Source: Amborella trichopoda | Taxonomy: Eukaryota > Streptophyta > Magnoliopsida > Amborellales > Amborellaceae | Assembly: GCF_000471905.2 (NCBI RefSeq) | Contig: NW_006498122.1 | Location: 2,061,349 to 2,125,348, forward strand | Reading direction: 5' to 3' | DNA length: 64,000 nucleotides | In this document: in pieces, positions 11,800-24,607 of the stretch | Position numbering within the stretch: the stretch's first letter is position 1 | How the letters are laid out: the number at the start of each line of letters is the position of its first letter | Made by a program: the position numbers and the translations under genes | The notes under the pieces: generated by a model | The model's database searches: none | Seen by the model: the letters and a program-made list of their open reading frames with translations, nothing else | What the model was told of the DNA's origin: nothing

Positions 11800-12312
11800 G
11801 GGAAAGGTTTCTATGTTCCCCCTATAATATAGAAGTTCCATCCTCCCCCTACCGTCCAGCTATCCATTTTTTATCAAAAGAGCCACTCACTGTGTGATCT
11901 TAGATTCGACATTTTAAAGTATTTTATTTTTAGTTTTTTTAATACATTTTTTTGAATATGAAATTTAGTACGTATCATCTTCTCATTGGGGCGCACTTAT
12001 AAAAAATATTGATAATGATTTTTCGACAAAAATTAATGACCAAAATACCATTTGAATCTTCCAGGGGTATTTTGGTCATTTTATTTTATTAAAAAAAATA
12101 TTTTTATATTTTTCGTTAGTGCGAGTTTAATAGAGGAATGGACATCCAAAATTTGGTATTAAAAAAATTTATAGAAAAATAAATAAAAATAAAACAGTGT
12201 AGAGACGTGACATTGTGATTGGGACAATCTTAGCCCTCCATTAAAAAGTTGACGGTTGGATAAAGGGGAGGATATAACTTTTATGTTGTAGGGGAACATA
12301 GAAAGTTGTCTC
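11800..12312 (+). mobile_element. Family C foldback (C1), 513 bp, inside the Copia 3' LTR
   Basis: Begins GGGAAAGGTTTCTATGTTCC and ends with the inverted GGGGAACATAGAAAGTTGTC. Candidate duplication TATTACAAA (11791-11799) and TATTGCTTA (12313-12321); removing the insert realigns this LTR with the 5' LTR without a length change. Central palindrome 12038-12077. Confidence 0.85.
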
Positions 12313-12622
12313 TATTGCTTATTGTAAGCTATATTGTGGTGTAAGTCAACTTATTGTGCAAGTTACATCTAATTGTATTATATATACAAGTTAATAATAA
12401 TCAATAGAGACATAAAGTTCTTTGCAGAGCTTATGAGATTTCTAACATCAACCACCATATTAGCCTTACGAAAGATATGTGAAAACGACCACACACGGTC
12501 AGTGAGCTTATGTCGCCAGTTGGCAGCCTATAAGGGGACAAACATCCAATAGAAATATACTTCATAAAAACAACTACAAAAATAGTATAGACTTGAACAT
12601 TTTAAAATGAGCAACTAAAATA

Positions 12623-13088
12623 GGAATAATTTTTCCTAAGCTACTAGCTATAATTAATAGTATAAGTTACTAGTTCCCAACCGTTAGATCATTTATCACG
12701 TGGTTCAAAATTCATATTACCATTTTAATTTTAATTTTTTTCTATAAATCAGATTAAAATGAAATTTTGGGTTATATACCTAACACTATTGCACACAATA
12801 TAAAAATATAAAAGAATTATTTTCAATAATTTAAAATTACCAAGTTACCCCCATCATGTTTTAAATGTATTTCGGTTATTTTATATTTTAGAATATTTAT
12901 TTATTTATTGTGTACTATATTTTTCAGCACACACGTCCAAAATTTCATTACGATTTGATTTATAGAAAAAAAATATTAAAATTTAGATAGTGATATGAAT
13001 TTTGAACTACCCGATAAAGATTTGACGGCTGAAAGCTAATATAGCTTATACTATTCATTATAGCTTGTAGCTTGGTAAATATTTTTCC
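12623..13088 (+). mobile_element. Family K foldback, 466 bp
   Basis: The ends GGAATAATTTTTCCTAAGCT and (reverse complement) GGAAAAATATTTACCAAGCT are inverted over about 100 bp (AGCTATAATTAATAGTATAA). Flanked by ACTAAAATA and ATTAAAATA (8 of 9). A degenerate central palindrome is shared with families C and D. Confidence 0.8.
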
Positions 13089-13097
13089 ATTAAAATA

Positions 13098-13988
13098 ATA
13101 TGTTACATTATTTTTTAGATTTGAAATCCTTTTTCTTTTCTCTAATATAAATGATTATTGAAATTAAAATCATCAAAGTTTTCTTAGCTAGAACAACGAT
13201 CATCGTGAGATCTGAGTTGGGGTCTTAAAGAATTGCGACCCCGCCTTAATCTACTCCTTATTTTTTTTTTTGAGAAATTTGAAAATAAGCATCTAAGTGA
13301 TGAACTAATTAACATCTCACTAACATTTTTTTGATTAATTTAAAAATTTCTGCCAACAGAGACGAGTATAAATTAAAGTAGGCGGTTCTTGGGAAATTTA
13401 CGCCAATGTCTTTGTTTTATTTCATAAATACCTCAAAAAGTTTGATTTTACCTTTATACAATATTTTTTTTTTCAAATTCCCCCTACTTGAACTTGTAGG
13501 CTGGACTAAACTTTTCTTTTTTATTTCGCTTATAAAATTTTCTAACATGAACTTAGACTTGCAAAGTCCGATTTTGGGTTTTGTGCTCAACTGTTGACAA
13601 ATATTGAATTCAGACCTTCAAAGTCTGAAGTGGATGTTTAAGAATGTTTATTACAAGATCATTTTGTTGTTGTTGTTGCTGTTTTTTTTTTCATGGTTCG
13701 AAGCTAACATTTGAGATATTTTGACAACTTTTGATGTAAATATTAACTTTGAATTTTAAAGATCCGAAGTTATATTATTTGTCGTTCAAGATTGAAGTAT
13801 AATCATAAGTAAAAAATATTAAAATCCAAAACCTCTAAGGTGCAAAGCAACAATAATTTGGAAAATCAAAATTTTATTACAAAAAGATATAAGGAAATAT
13901 AATAAGGAAAATTTATTAGAACACCATCAAGAGATGAACTACTTAACATTCTACTTATTTACAACTATTCAAACTAAAAATCATGTTG
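13098..13988. other. Gene-free AT-rich stretch
   Basis: No gene or element ends supported. The 63-residue frame at 13406-13597 is AT-driven. Confidence 0.5.
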
Positions 13989-13997
13989 TTTTTACTT

Positions 13998-14307
13998 TGG
14001 AAAATTGTTTCATGCAGCCTGGACCGCATTTCTACACATGCGATCCAGAAAGTATAAAGCTCCCAGCTTAAAGATGGATGCAATTCGGTGTTCCATCTAA
14101 AAATAATAGAAACCAACGGTCCAAATGTTTTATTACTACTATTAATATTTTTAAAATTTTAAATTTAGTTATGTTTTCATATTTAAGATCTCCATTTTAG
14201 ATATTGCATATCTTTAAAAATTAAGTTTTAAAATCCATTTAAAAAATAGATTTATTAATAAGACTGCAGTTCTACATATGTGGGCTTGGTCGCATAGAAA
14301 CCATGTC
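13998..14307 (-). mobile_element. Family I MITE (I2), 310 bp
   Basis: Perfect 9-bp duplication TTTTTACTT at 13989-13997 and 14308-14316. The left end TTGTTTCATGCAGCC and the right end GGTCGCATAGAAACC match the I1 ends in reverse orientation. Exactly the same length as I1. Confidence 0.9.
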
Positions 14308-14420
14308 TTTTTACTTGTACTTCAAGATTAAATAAAAAATATGGGCAGTATGTAAATTGATGATCTCTCACGAATAATTAATAAAGTTCTCTAAAATTAA
14401 ACATTGAGATAAATTTGCAT

Positions 14421-14789
14421 GGAAAAAGTTTACATGAGGTTGCAACTTATACACCTAAAAAAATCCATATAAAAAGGTTGTTTTAATATTGAAATAACCT
14501 CTAATTGATCATCTCGACTTTGACATGTTTGAATATGGAAAAACAAAAGATTTTGAGTCCTACAAATACATCTTGTAATACATTATTTGGACCGTCTGTT
14601 TTTTAGATTTTCATATGTTTATAGATCTCCTTGATTTCAACTATTTTTTGAGTTTAAAATTTTATAATTAAATATAAAAATAAATTTTAAAATAATCCTA
14701 AATTTTTTTGCTATCAAAATTACATATGATAAGATTCGGAGGTGCGCCTTAATCGTATTATAGGTTGTGACCCTATAGAAACCACACCC
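14421..14789 (+). mobile_element. Family B MITE (B5), 369 bp
   Basis: Perfect 9-bp duplication AATTTGCAT at 14412-14420 and 14790-14798. Begins GGAAAAAGTTTACATGAGGT and ends TATAGAAACCACACCC. Confidence 0.93.
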
Positions 14790-14945
14790 AATTTGCATAC
14801 CTGGGAATAACGGCAATTTAGAATATTAATTTATCCCACAAAGCCCCCTCATGTAACGTTTTTCTCACCGTAACGAATGGTCGTTAGAGATATGTTTCAA
14901 TCGAATGGTTATTATTACACCGAGACGAAGCTCAGGGGTTTTGTG

Positions 14946-14953
14946 TATAAATA
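14946..14953 (+). promoter_or_regulatory. TATA box of the coiled-coil gene
   Basis: A perfect TATAAATA lies 1.34 kb upstream of the ATG at 16292, followed by pyrimidine-rich sequence typical of a plant transcription start. Transcription would start near 14976-14985. No other gene in this orientation is close. Confidence 0.5.
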
Positions 14954-14976
14954 CCGTTACTATTTCTATCGATTTC

Positions 14977-16291
14977 CCCTTTTGTCCTATTTTTTAGCTT
15001 CACTCCCGCTTACTTTGCCCGCGTTTAAATTTCTAGGTTTTATTCTTCTATATGCAAATTTTTTTGCAGGGTTTTCCAGTTCAATTGTTCTATTTTGGGA
15101 TCAAAAGTTGCAGATTTGAAGTGTTTACGGGGAATTTGAAGAAATACTGAGTCTGTAAGACTCGTTTCTAAGGTATCCTGAGAAATAAGTGGAATTTGGG
15201 GATTTATAGCCCCAGATCTGGTGTAGATTGAAGAGTTATGAAGAGAATGGTGATATAATTTGTATGAGACTGAAGAAAATTGCATTTCTAGATCCAGATT
15301 TGAAGAAATTTGGAGAAGTGTGAAGAAAATTTGGTTTGTCAACCTAGTTTTCAAGAACTTCTTAGAAATGATGGTGTTCTATGTTTGTGATATCAAAATA
15401 TTTTGAGTTATCATCTGGTAAATCAAAGGAATTTTAAGAGATATCGAATTTCTATATCTGGACTCCAAGTAATTAAAATGCACACAAGAATTTTTGATTT
15501 CCTTATCCTATATCGAAAGTAATGAAAAGTGATATTGGGAACATTGTTGCTCTTCAATATTGGAAGGTGTTTTTTGAAGAAAACGGAACAAATTTTGAAA
15601 TTTTCAGCTGTTAATTGATAGAAGCTCAGATAATTTTACAGGCTATCTGGAGGCTTGATACATTAGGGCAAACTCATGCATTGACGCTGTTAAACATTGC
15701 AGTCTCATTTGATTTCGACAAGGTTCGAAGAAGATTGTGATTGGCTCGAATTTACTGGTAACCACCTGTTTTTATCTTCTGTACCGTAGAGAAACAGGAT
15801 GGGTAGAAATCTGGTTCATATTAAGTTTTTTTTTTTCCTTTCTCTCTCTCTTATATATGTACATGTATGTATGTATATATGTATGTATAGTTTTTTTGTT
15901 CCAAATTTAAAGGTGTTACGATTGAAGGTTTACATGAAGCATGTGCTTTGGATCTTGCAGGTGACTTCTTCTTCTATTGCAGTCATTGAAGTCTCTCCTC
16001 CATGACACCATCTAGTTCATGAGATTGACTGCATTTTTGTTGGAGAAGATAGGGTCTTTATTTGCGGGTTGCTGGTTATTATGAGAAATGAATAATTCGA
16101 TATTTCATAACAAAATACATATGCATATTGTAAAACGGATAAATGTGTTAGAAGTTAGAACCTTGATATCATCGAAGTTAAGAGTCTAAGTGGGCCAGGC
16201 AAATCACGAAGTATAGTGTTTATCGAGCTTAATTTTTTGATTTGTTGAATAAATCAGTAGTGTTTGGACTTGTGGGGTTCTTGTACAACTA
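14977..16291 (+). other. Probable 5' leader of the coiled-coil gene, with an intron
   Basis: Lies between the TATA box and the start codon. A plausible donor (CTG then GTAACC, intron from 15758) and acceptor (CTTGCAG, exon from 15961) would remove a T-rich stretch. Several short upstream ATGs remain, so either further splicing or a downstream transcription start may apply. Inferred from splice-site and promoter signals only. Confidence 0.4.
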
Positions 16292-19200
16292 ATGGAGGAG
16301 GAGAAAAAGAAGAAGAAAAACAAGAAGAAGAAGAGTAAACAAAACAAGAATGCAGAAGCCACAGTCGTTAATGGTGGAGAAACATCTAATTTGGATAAGA
16401 ACGAACTAGTTAACTTTGATTCAAATCATAAGGCAATTGATTTGGTTGCAGCAAAGAATAATGATGCAGGATCTTCAGAACCGGAGGTTAAGCAGGATGT
16501 ATACGAGGCCCATAAAATGGCAAGCATACTTTTCATGGTAAGTTCATCAAAACCATGTAACACTTGTTCCTCAATATTTATTATTCTAAATTGTGAAGTT
16601 GAAGGTTCAGTAGCTATTGGATCTAGCTGTGTCCATATCTTAGGGCTTGTTTTTAGTTGAAGGTTTTTTTCATCAGATTTGCGTTAATTTGAGGTGAATT
16701 TTAGTATTTAATTGGGCTTATGTATGGGGTTCTCTATGAGTGAAGATGTTTTGATTTGTCAAGCAGCAAGATGGACACGATTATTATATCTAGAAATAAG
16801 AACTTTTGACTACAGTTTGCCCCATTCCACTTGTAATGCTTAGCTTTGGATTTTGTTTTGTCCTTCAACTTTGGCTCCATATTTATAGTATTTATGCTGC
16901 TAAGGCAATATTTTGAAGTGGCCGATAGTGTGCTGACTTTTGGATGAATAATTTGGTAATTTTATCTTGATAAGTTATTTTTGATGTATTGCATTGTACA
17001 AAGGACAAATTCATGGCGTAACTGACATTACCCCCTCAGTATAGGCACTCTTATTTTTTGTTTCCTTACTAATGAAACACATGTGCTTAACCTTTTCTTT
17101 GGCTCGGGAACCTATTCTAACCTGCTTGATTTGTACAAGTCTTTTGGCACCAAACTTGAATGCATAAAACTAAATCTTAAAGGGACTGTTTGTCGACATC
17201 ACCTATCTGGGAGTGAGGGCAATCTTCTGTTTTTCATTCTTCTTTCAGTAGAAATTGATTTCCTCTCTAAAGTGCTTAACTGACAGGAGAAATTAGAGGA
17301 AGAAGTCAGACAGTTGGAGGAGGAAAAACAATCTTGGATTTTGAGGGAGGTAACTTTCGCTCCTCAGATCCTACCTTTCAATTGTTCTCTCTTAATATTT
17401 AAAATCCTAGGCATCAGATATCCATGGCATTGAGGTGTTTGTTTTGGAAATGGTTTACAGGCTCGCTTGGATGAAGAAATAAAAAGTCTCAAGTCTGAGA
17501 AGCATTTGTGGCTTTTGAAAGAGGTAAGTGTTGGAGTTAAAAATGCATTGACCACTTACAATGTGTGCTTTTTCTTCATTTTCTATTAGTTATTATTCTT
17601 TCATGTCAGGACTTATATAAGTATTTGTTATATTACATAGTGGGGTTGTCACTGACTGATTTGCTATTTAAGGCAAGCTTGGTGGAACAAGCCAGGGGTT
17701 GTCACTGACTGATTTGCTACTTACATAGTGGGGTTGTCACTGACTGATTTGCTATTTACATAGTGGGGTTGTCACTGACTGATTTGCTATTTACATAGTG
17801 GGGTTGTCACTGACTGATTTGCTATTTACATAGTGGGGTTGTCACTGACTGATTTGCTATTTGTTATATTACATAGTGTGAAAAGGATTCATGGATTTTG
17901 AGGGAGGTAATATACTCTTTCCTTGTGCATCTGTGCTGTGTTCATCTAAATGTTTCAGATAAGTTGATCATCAGCGAAATGCAATTAAGATTTGCAAGAT
18001 TGGGATAAATGACGATGATACTCTTAATGCCTATAAGCAGCATAGCCAAAATTGACAGCAAAGGACAATTTCATTGGATTGTTTTTTGTTTTTCATTGAG
18101 TTCCATTGTTCTATGTGAGAAAATGTTTGCATGACTTTCAACTCATTTGGAACAGCAACATCCTCTATAAGATTTTAATTGTACATTTCTAGGTTGTAAA
18201 TGACTGTTTATTCCATCACGGCTTTTTGCAATCCCTGCATGCAAGTCTGAGACATATGCTCTCACGGCTGAAATTTTTTTTATTGTACCAAATAAATCGC
18301 TGTCAGTTCTCGTGAGAACCTCTTCAACTTGTATGTTTTGCGCTAACATGGGCATCTTTCTGCGTATAAGGATTTTTTTTGGATTTCTTCAAATTTCATT
18401 GTTGTCACTTCTGTTTTATTAAAGCAAATCTAGTGTACCATCAGAAAGCCATTAGAGTCATATTTTTAACTTGTCAAAACTAATATCCCTTGAAAATTAT
18501 TTGACATTTCATGCTGTGTGTGTTTTAATTGTCAAAAAAGATGCTATATAATGTTTGGGTTCTGTATTCTCATTTCCAGGGAACTATCCCTTGTATATTC
18601 CATTTATGTTTTTGAGCCTCTGAAGTACAACCATTGTATCTTTGATTCAGGTTTTAGACTTATTCACTAGATTGTTGGAAATACTCCCATGAGGTCATTT
18701 CATCTTTTTCTTACATCATTGATTCCCTTAAACTTTTCTGATAATTTGACCTTGATTTTTTTTAAGTTGGCAGACTGAGAGAGAGGAAGCAAGCATCAAG
18801 CTTAAGAATGAGTTGTTGGTGCTTCGTCAAAAAGAGGTGAGCTTTCTTTTTATTGCTTAGCTCATGGTGTTTAATTTTTGAAATGTATCTCATAGTGTTT
18901 AATTGCAGTAGTTGAATGGTATTTTGAAACCTCAGTTTTTATGAGGCAACATTTACTAGTTCAATTGATTCTGTTAAAATGCTTTTATATCCTCTTGATT
19001 GAATGGCTATACAATGAATGAAAATATGCATTCGTACAAGTTCTATGCTTAAGAGTGTATTGCTAGAAGTCCCCATAATTTATCCAATGATCCTGACTCC
19101 TCCAGTAGCCAACAATCATCAAGTCATCCTTTTCATTATTGCGCTTACAAAAAGAAACATATACAGACTCCAAAACCATCCAAAATCTCTTCAATGACAT

Positions 19201-22200
19201 CACAAAATCTCTAAGAGGAAAATAGACCTTAACAGCCCACTTTTCAACATCCAAGGGCCATAAAGCGAGCCTTGGCTTTTGTGGAATCACCTACCTATCA
19301 TATGCTACACTCTCAGTCTTAACTTTGACTGCAAGTCTACGACCCTGACCCCAGTAGGGCTGAAGTCACCTTTCGAATTTCCATTGAAATTTAGTTGGAG
19401 TATCCCCTCTAGTTGGACTGTAGTGCCTCTCTTTCCTCTCTAGTTTTATGACATCACGCAACTTGAGTTCTTCTCAATGTGTGCAAACCTCTATTGCATA
19501 AAGTCGTTTTATTATGTGTTCGAGTGATCTATTTTATTTTGAAAAAGTATATAACTAGACCCCAAATAGTTGGAATAAGGCTCAGATAATGATGATGATA
19601 TAATTAGACCATTTACCTTTGGTACAAGGTGGTCACTATCACCCATAGCCATAAGATGTAAAATCGGGTGGCTGGAGATGTGTTTTTGGTCAGGCCTGGA
19701 GTTAAAAAAAATTTCTCAAATTTTGTGACATACCTGGAGTTAGTCAAATTTCACAGCTGATGGCTAGGGGTGATTGTGACCCTCTTGTACCGAGTATAAT
19801 GGTTTATAATATACAATTCCTTTTATTTTTCTTGTATTGAATCTCATCCATGAGATAGTAGCATACCTAATCTCATCCACATCTTCACCCTGCACTGCCA
19901 CCTTTCCCAGAAAAATAATTTGATTTCTCTCCTTCCATGATCCTCCAAACCCTACAAGGTCCATCCCTTTTGCACCCTCTCATTTCTAGGGAATCCTCAA
20001 AGGCTTGTACGCTTAGAGGCTGGCCTTTGTGTGGGGCTACCATGATACCCTAAAAACTCCAAAGAAATAAGTATAGAAAAATGGATACAAAAGTGCGATG
20101 GACAAGCAGTGGTTTAACAAATTTTTCACAGAATTGCACCAACACACCACAGAAATTTGAATTTGGAAGTTTCCGTGTTGCCAATGGTTCTGTGTTGTTA
20201 TCGTATCTCTTGCAGCAATTCATTTGAAATTTAACACTTTAAGAGGAATCAGGGTAATTTACACATGCTGACTCATGGGAAACTGCTCCTTATTACTCCC
20301 AAGAAAGTTAGGAGGAATATCTAAGTTCATTATGTTGATTCCACTTAGATATATCTATCCTCCATTTCTCCCCAGATTGGTGTGTAAACTCGCTCCCTGA
20401 CCGATTTCTGTGACTTATTCCTTCTAGAGCACAAACTGCGAACAACTTTTCCTTCCCTCGTTTCATAGCAATCTACCACTTTTAGCCTCCCATGGCTCCA
20501 CTTGCCTACGTCTAGAAGCGGTTAACCAGCAGTACAAACAACACCATAAGTCCCTGTTCCAAACTTCATACCTAGTCTGCGAGTCCCTTTTTTGAAGTTT
20601 ACAACCCACTGAAAATAGCCCTCGCACTACCAGACCCACAACCGAGCATACTAAACTGCTTGAGGCCCCATATTTACCCAACTTTTTGCAGTTATTTGTG
20701 CATCAAGAGGACTTTGAACGCATTCCTCAAATTGTTCAAATGGCACATCCCAAGAAGAGCACTCCCTCAATCTCTCTGTATCCATAATGTGTTACACCCT
20801 TTGGCCTACATAACTTCCCTATTTCACAGAAGGGGATTGGAGCCCATTTTACCTCTCACCACATTAGTTTCCTCTATGACCACTTGCATCTAGAAGAGGC
20901 ATGGAAATCGTTCACTTTATCCAAGAATAGATTGTTTAACCCTTCAAAACTCTTCTATCTGCACCGCTCCCCATTTCTTTCTCTAATTAATATTTTTTCT
21001 TGAAACCAACTCCTTAGTACAAATCAGTGGTTCTCTTCCTGCCTGGACAGGAGGGGACTCAAGAGTATCATCAGGTTCGAACATCTATTTTCTGTCTTCT
21101 GAGTTTTTGGGTTGATATACTGGGGAAACCGCGAGGCAATTATGTGAATAATTTAAGTGTGAATAATTTAAGCTTACATCTTGTTCTGTACTTAAATCTG
21201 TGATATTAATTTGTTGACATGAACTTGAAAGGCATTTTACCTTATGCAGACTTCAGCCGGAGAAGAAGTTGCAAGATTGAGTGAAGTAAATGCAGATTTG
21301 GAGATTCAGGTTAGCAGCCTTTTGCTTAATTCTTGATCTCTCTTTCACAGATAGATAAATGATTTTTCAGTTAAACACTACCATTGTCTATCATTGTCAT
21401 CATCTCAAACGTACAAACAGTTCCTTGTTTGATGGATAATGCTAGACTACTAGACTGAATGATTAATGTATGTTTTGGATCTCGAGACACGCAAACTCAG
21501 CTTGTATTGGCAGTTCATAATATCTGGAGAAATCCATTCACACTTCCAACGCTTGAAAATGCACCCCATCTGCAGTGCTGCAACTCACAAATGACATGAA
21601 CCAGAGAAATTGGAAGGACAAAACCCTTGTGTACAATTGTTACATGGATTGAAGGCGTCCCTTCAGTTTTTGTTGCTTAATTGCATCAGAACTATTCAGT
21701 TATGAGGCATATAGCATCATACTTAATCAAATGCAGAATTTTGGTTTTCACTTCCTATGAGGCTTTTACTTAGAATGGTACTTTTCTGGACCTGCTTTTC
21801 TTCTGGACCGATTATCGGGAAAACTTTACTTTGACCCTTGGGCCAAGAACTGTACGTGTTGATTGATGGGCCAAACACCATGTTAGGGAGGTTTGTCTAC
21901 CGCCAAATTTCTCAAATCCTATCTTTTCATTTTTAAAATTGTTCTTAGATAAAACAAAAACAAAAAAAAAATTGTTGCTGAAAAGGGATAACAACTCAAT
22001 CCCTGCTCTAACAACTCTGCAGACGATAGGTTGGCCATGGGCTCGGTACCCTGGTCCTGAAAAACTATGGCCTGGGCCACAAAATATGGCCCGAGGCAGG
22101 GCCAGGGTGGCCTAGACCTGGGCCTGGTCTGGCCCCTGTTTTTTTTTAATTATTATTTTTTGAGTCAGTCGGAGAATATAGAGAAAAGAGGAATAGAAAG

Positions 22201-24571
22201 AGAAGAAGAAGAGAAGAGAGAAGAGAAAAATATGAGAGGAAAGAGAATATGTGACTCTCACGCACTTCTCAGCCTTATATGTTACTAAAATTTATGATAT
22301 GGACAAAATTGGTCATAGAAATATAGTTAGGACACTTAGGTCCAAAACGTAGATAGTGAAGGATTTTAATAGATTCTATTAGACCTGGCTAGGGCAGGGC
22401 ATGGGCCAAAGCCGTTTCAAACCAGCCTGGCCCATGGGGACCCAGGCCTGCTCGGGCCAGGGTTGATAGGCCCTTTGCCAGCCATGTCAGATGATGAGAT
22501 CCAAAGTTTCTTTAAAGAGCTGAAATTTTCTTTTTTGAAAGTGATCCTGAGGTGAATAGAAAACTATTCGAAAAATTTCTGATCCTTAAAATCCTCTTAA
22601 CATGTTGTTTGGCCCAGGGGGTGAACACGTGTTTTTTTTATTCTTGTGAGAAAACATCAACATGTGCTATATTTACCCATGGAGACCTAGAAAATTTCCC
22701 CTGATTATTTACTTCGCATCATTCACTACAAGAAAGGTCTTATTTTCCTCAACACAGAAAATGAAAAATTTACTAGTTATCCATCTGATGCAGCAAGAGA
22801 CTCAATCAACAAATAGAGTGCCAAAAAAGCTTTTGTTGTGGTCAAATTTGAATTGCTTGTCTTTAGCATATCCAAATTATGGTTAGCTGCTATTTCTATT
22901 TTTGGTCCCTGATGTTGGTTAAAACAACATACTTTCAGATAAAGAAGCTGGAAGAATCCAGGGGTGAGCTTTTAGAAGAACGTCAGCAATTGATGGTCAA
23001 TATTAATCATTTAGAATCTCGAATACACCAGCCTGAAATAGAGATTGCTGTCTCTGCTCCTGTGGAGCATGGTATTGGCAGTTTTCATTCTTCATCAGAG
23101 GTTAAAAAGGTTTGTTTTCTTTTCCAGAGCTTGTTATTTCTTGTTGGGTGCCATGTTTCTCTGAATTCAACCCTTATTCTCTGGTTTCTAGGATTGCGAA
23201 TTTACTTATATTTGAGATTTTCCAATAGTGATATACCTGTAGTTCTTGATGGTGGAAAGAATTTTGCGTAAGCATTTCTTTTAAATGGCTTAAAGGGGTT
23301 TCATGCTTGTAAAATTTTATGGACCATGTCCTTGCATGTTACACCACGCCTATGTCTAGTCATTAATCTAGTCTACATGAGCAATGACACACACTTGTAC
23401 ACACAAATGGACATAGAGAAAACAAAAATGTTGTACTTTTTTTTTTTTGGCTTAAGAAAATGTTGTGCTTAGTAGAAACCAAATACCAGTGATTTGATAT
23501 TATTTTTTGAAGATAGATCTTAGTCCTATTAGTAGAATTAGCTAACAATGGTGTTCAAGTTTCCTCAAAAGGAAGAAAAATAACATGCTAGTCCATGTTC
23601 ACTTAGGGCCCTTTTGACTTATTGCATTTCGTTTTTTGGTGGGGTGGGGGGAAGAGGGGTAATTTAGCAGTATGAGGCCCATTGGTTCCCTTGTGACTTA
23701 TTGTATTCCTTCCTATGCGAAATGATTGATTCCTTTCATGTTAAATAATTGGTGAGTGTCTTTGATTGTCAGTTACTGGGTTGATGGATCTCAATGCTTT
23801 TTGGTATAAATGAAGGGCTTGTATATTATGAGACCATTTATCTTTGTTACAAGGAGGTCACAATTGCTAGTAGCCGTTAGATGTCAAATTGGATGGCTTG
23901 GAGTGTGTTATGAAGTTCGAGAATTTTTTTTTTTAAACTTCGAGTCTAGTCAATGACACTCACAACTACCCGATTTGAACTCTGACGGACAAGAGTGATT
24001 GTGACGTCCTTGTATTAAAAATAAATAGTTTCCTTGTATACTTTTTCATAAATAATGTGTTTATTTTGAAACTATAGTTTTTTGTATCCAATAACTAATT
24101 TTGATTTGTGATGGGAATTGAAGCTCTCCCTGTCTCTCTCACTCCTGGTCTTGGCAATGTACCTCTTGTGTCCATAAGTCTCCACTCTTAATTCGACATC
24201 AATTGTGCAGCAAGAGTCTGTTCATCACATGGAACCAGCTTCTGATGAGATCATTATTCAGAGAGATGCAACTGCAGAGTTAGTGAACAAGCTGATTGCT
24301 CAGAATTCAGAGCTGGTCGAAAAGGTAACCGTGAGTTCTCGTTGTCTAGGTCTGAACTACTGCATAGGAGTTTTGGTTGTTGGTAAAACCTCTATTTAGG
24401 ATTTCGGGCCAAATATTGACTGGGAAATCTGGTCACCAGTTTATGAAGTCGTTGCCAATTTGCACAGCCAAATGTCCTTTGTTCGAACTCTCTCTCTCAC
24501 ACACACGAAAAAAGAAAATCACTAGTCTGAGTCAACATACTTTAAACTGCCTAATTTCTCACTTTTTATGT

Positions 24572-24607
<36 letters not shown>

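Larger units (their letters stand above)
11043..12447 (+). mobile_element. Decayed, internally deleted Copia LTR retrotransposon
   Basis: The LTRs (11043-11219; about 11731-12447 with an insertion) share phrases such as TCTTGTATTTATCATTTATA and AAGTTAATAATAATCAATAG. After the 5' LTR, TGATATCAGAAC resembles the Met-tRNA primer site. The 480-bp interior keeps only the end of a Copia RNase H domain (11490-11730: TKHIEVDCHF ... SQLADIF ... HYYLIDKLMLFN) with two stops, and a purine tract (TGAAGGAAAG) before the 3' LTR. Gag, protease, integrase and most of the reverse transcriptase are gone, so it cannot move on its own. Confidence 0.85.

Noticed and set aside
15040..15354. 104-codon minus-strand ORF opposite the coiled-coil leader
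   Set aside because: Overlaps a TATA-driven leader on the other strand and has no recognisable domain.
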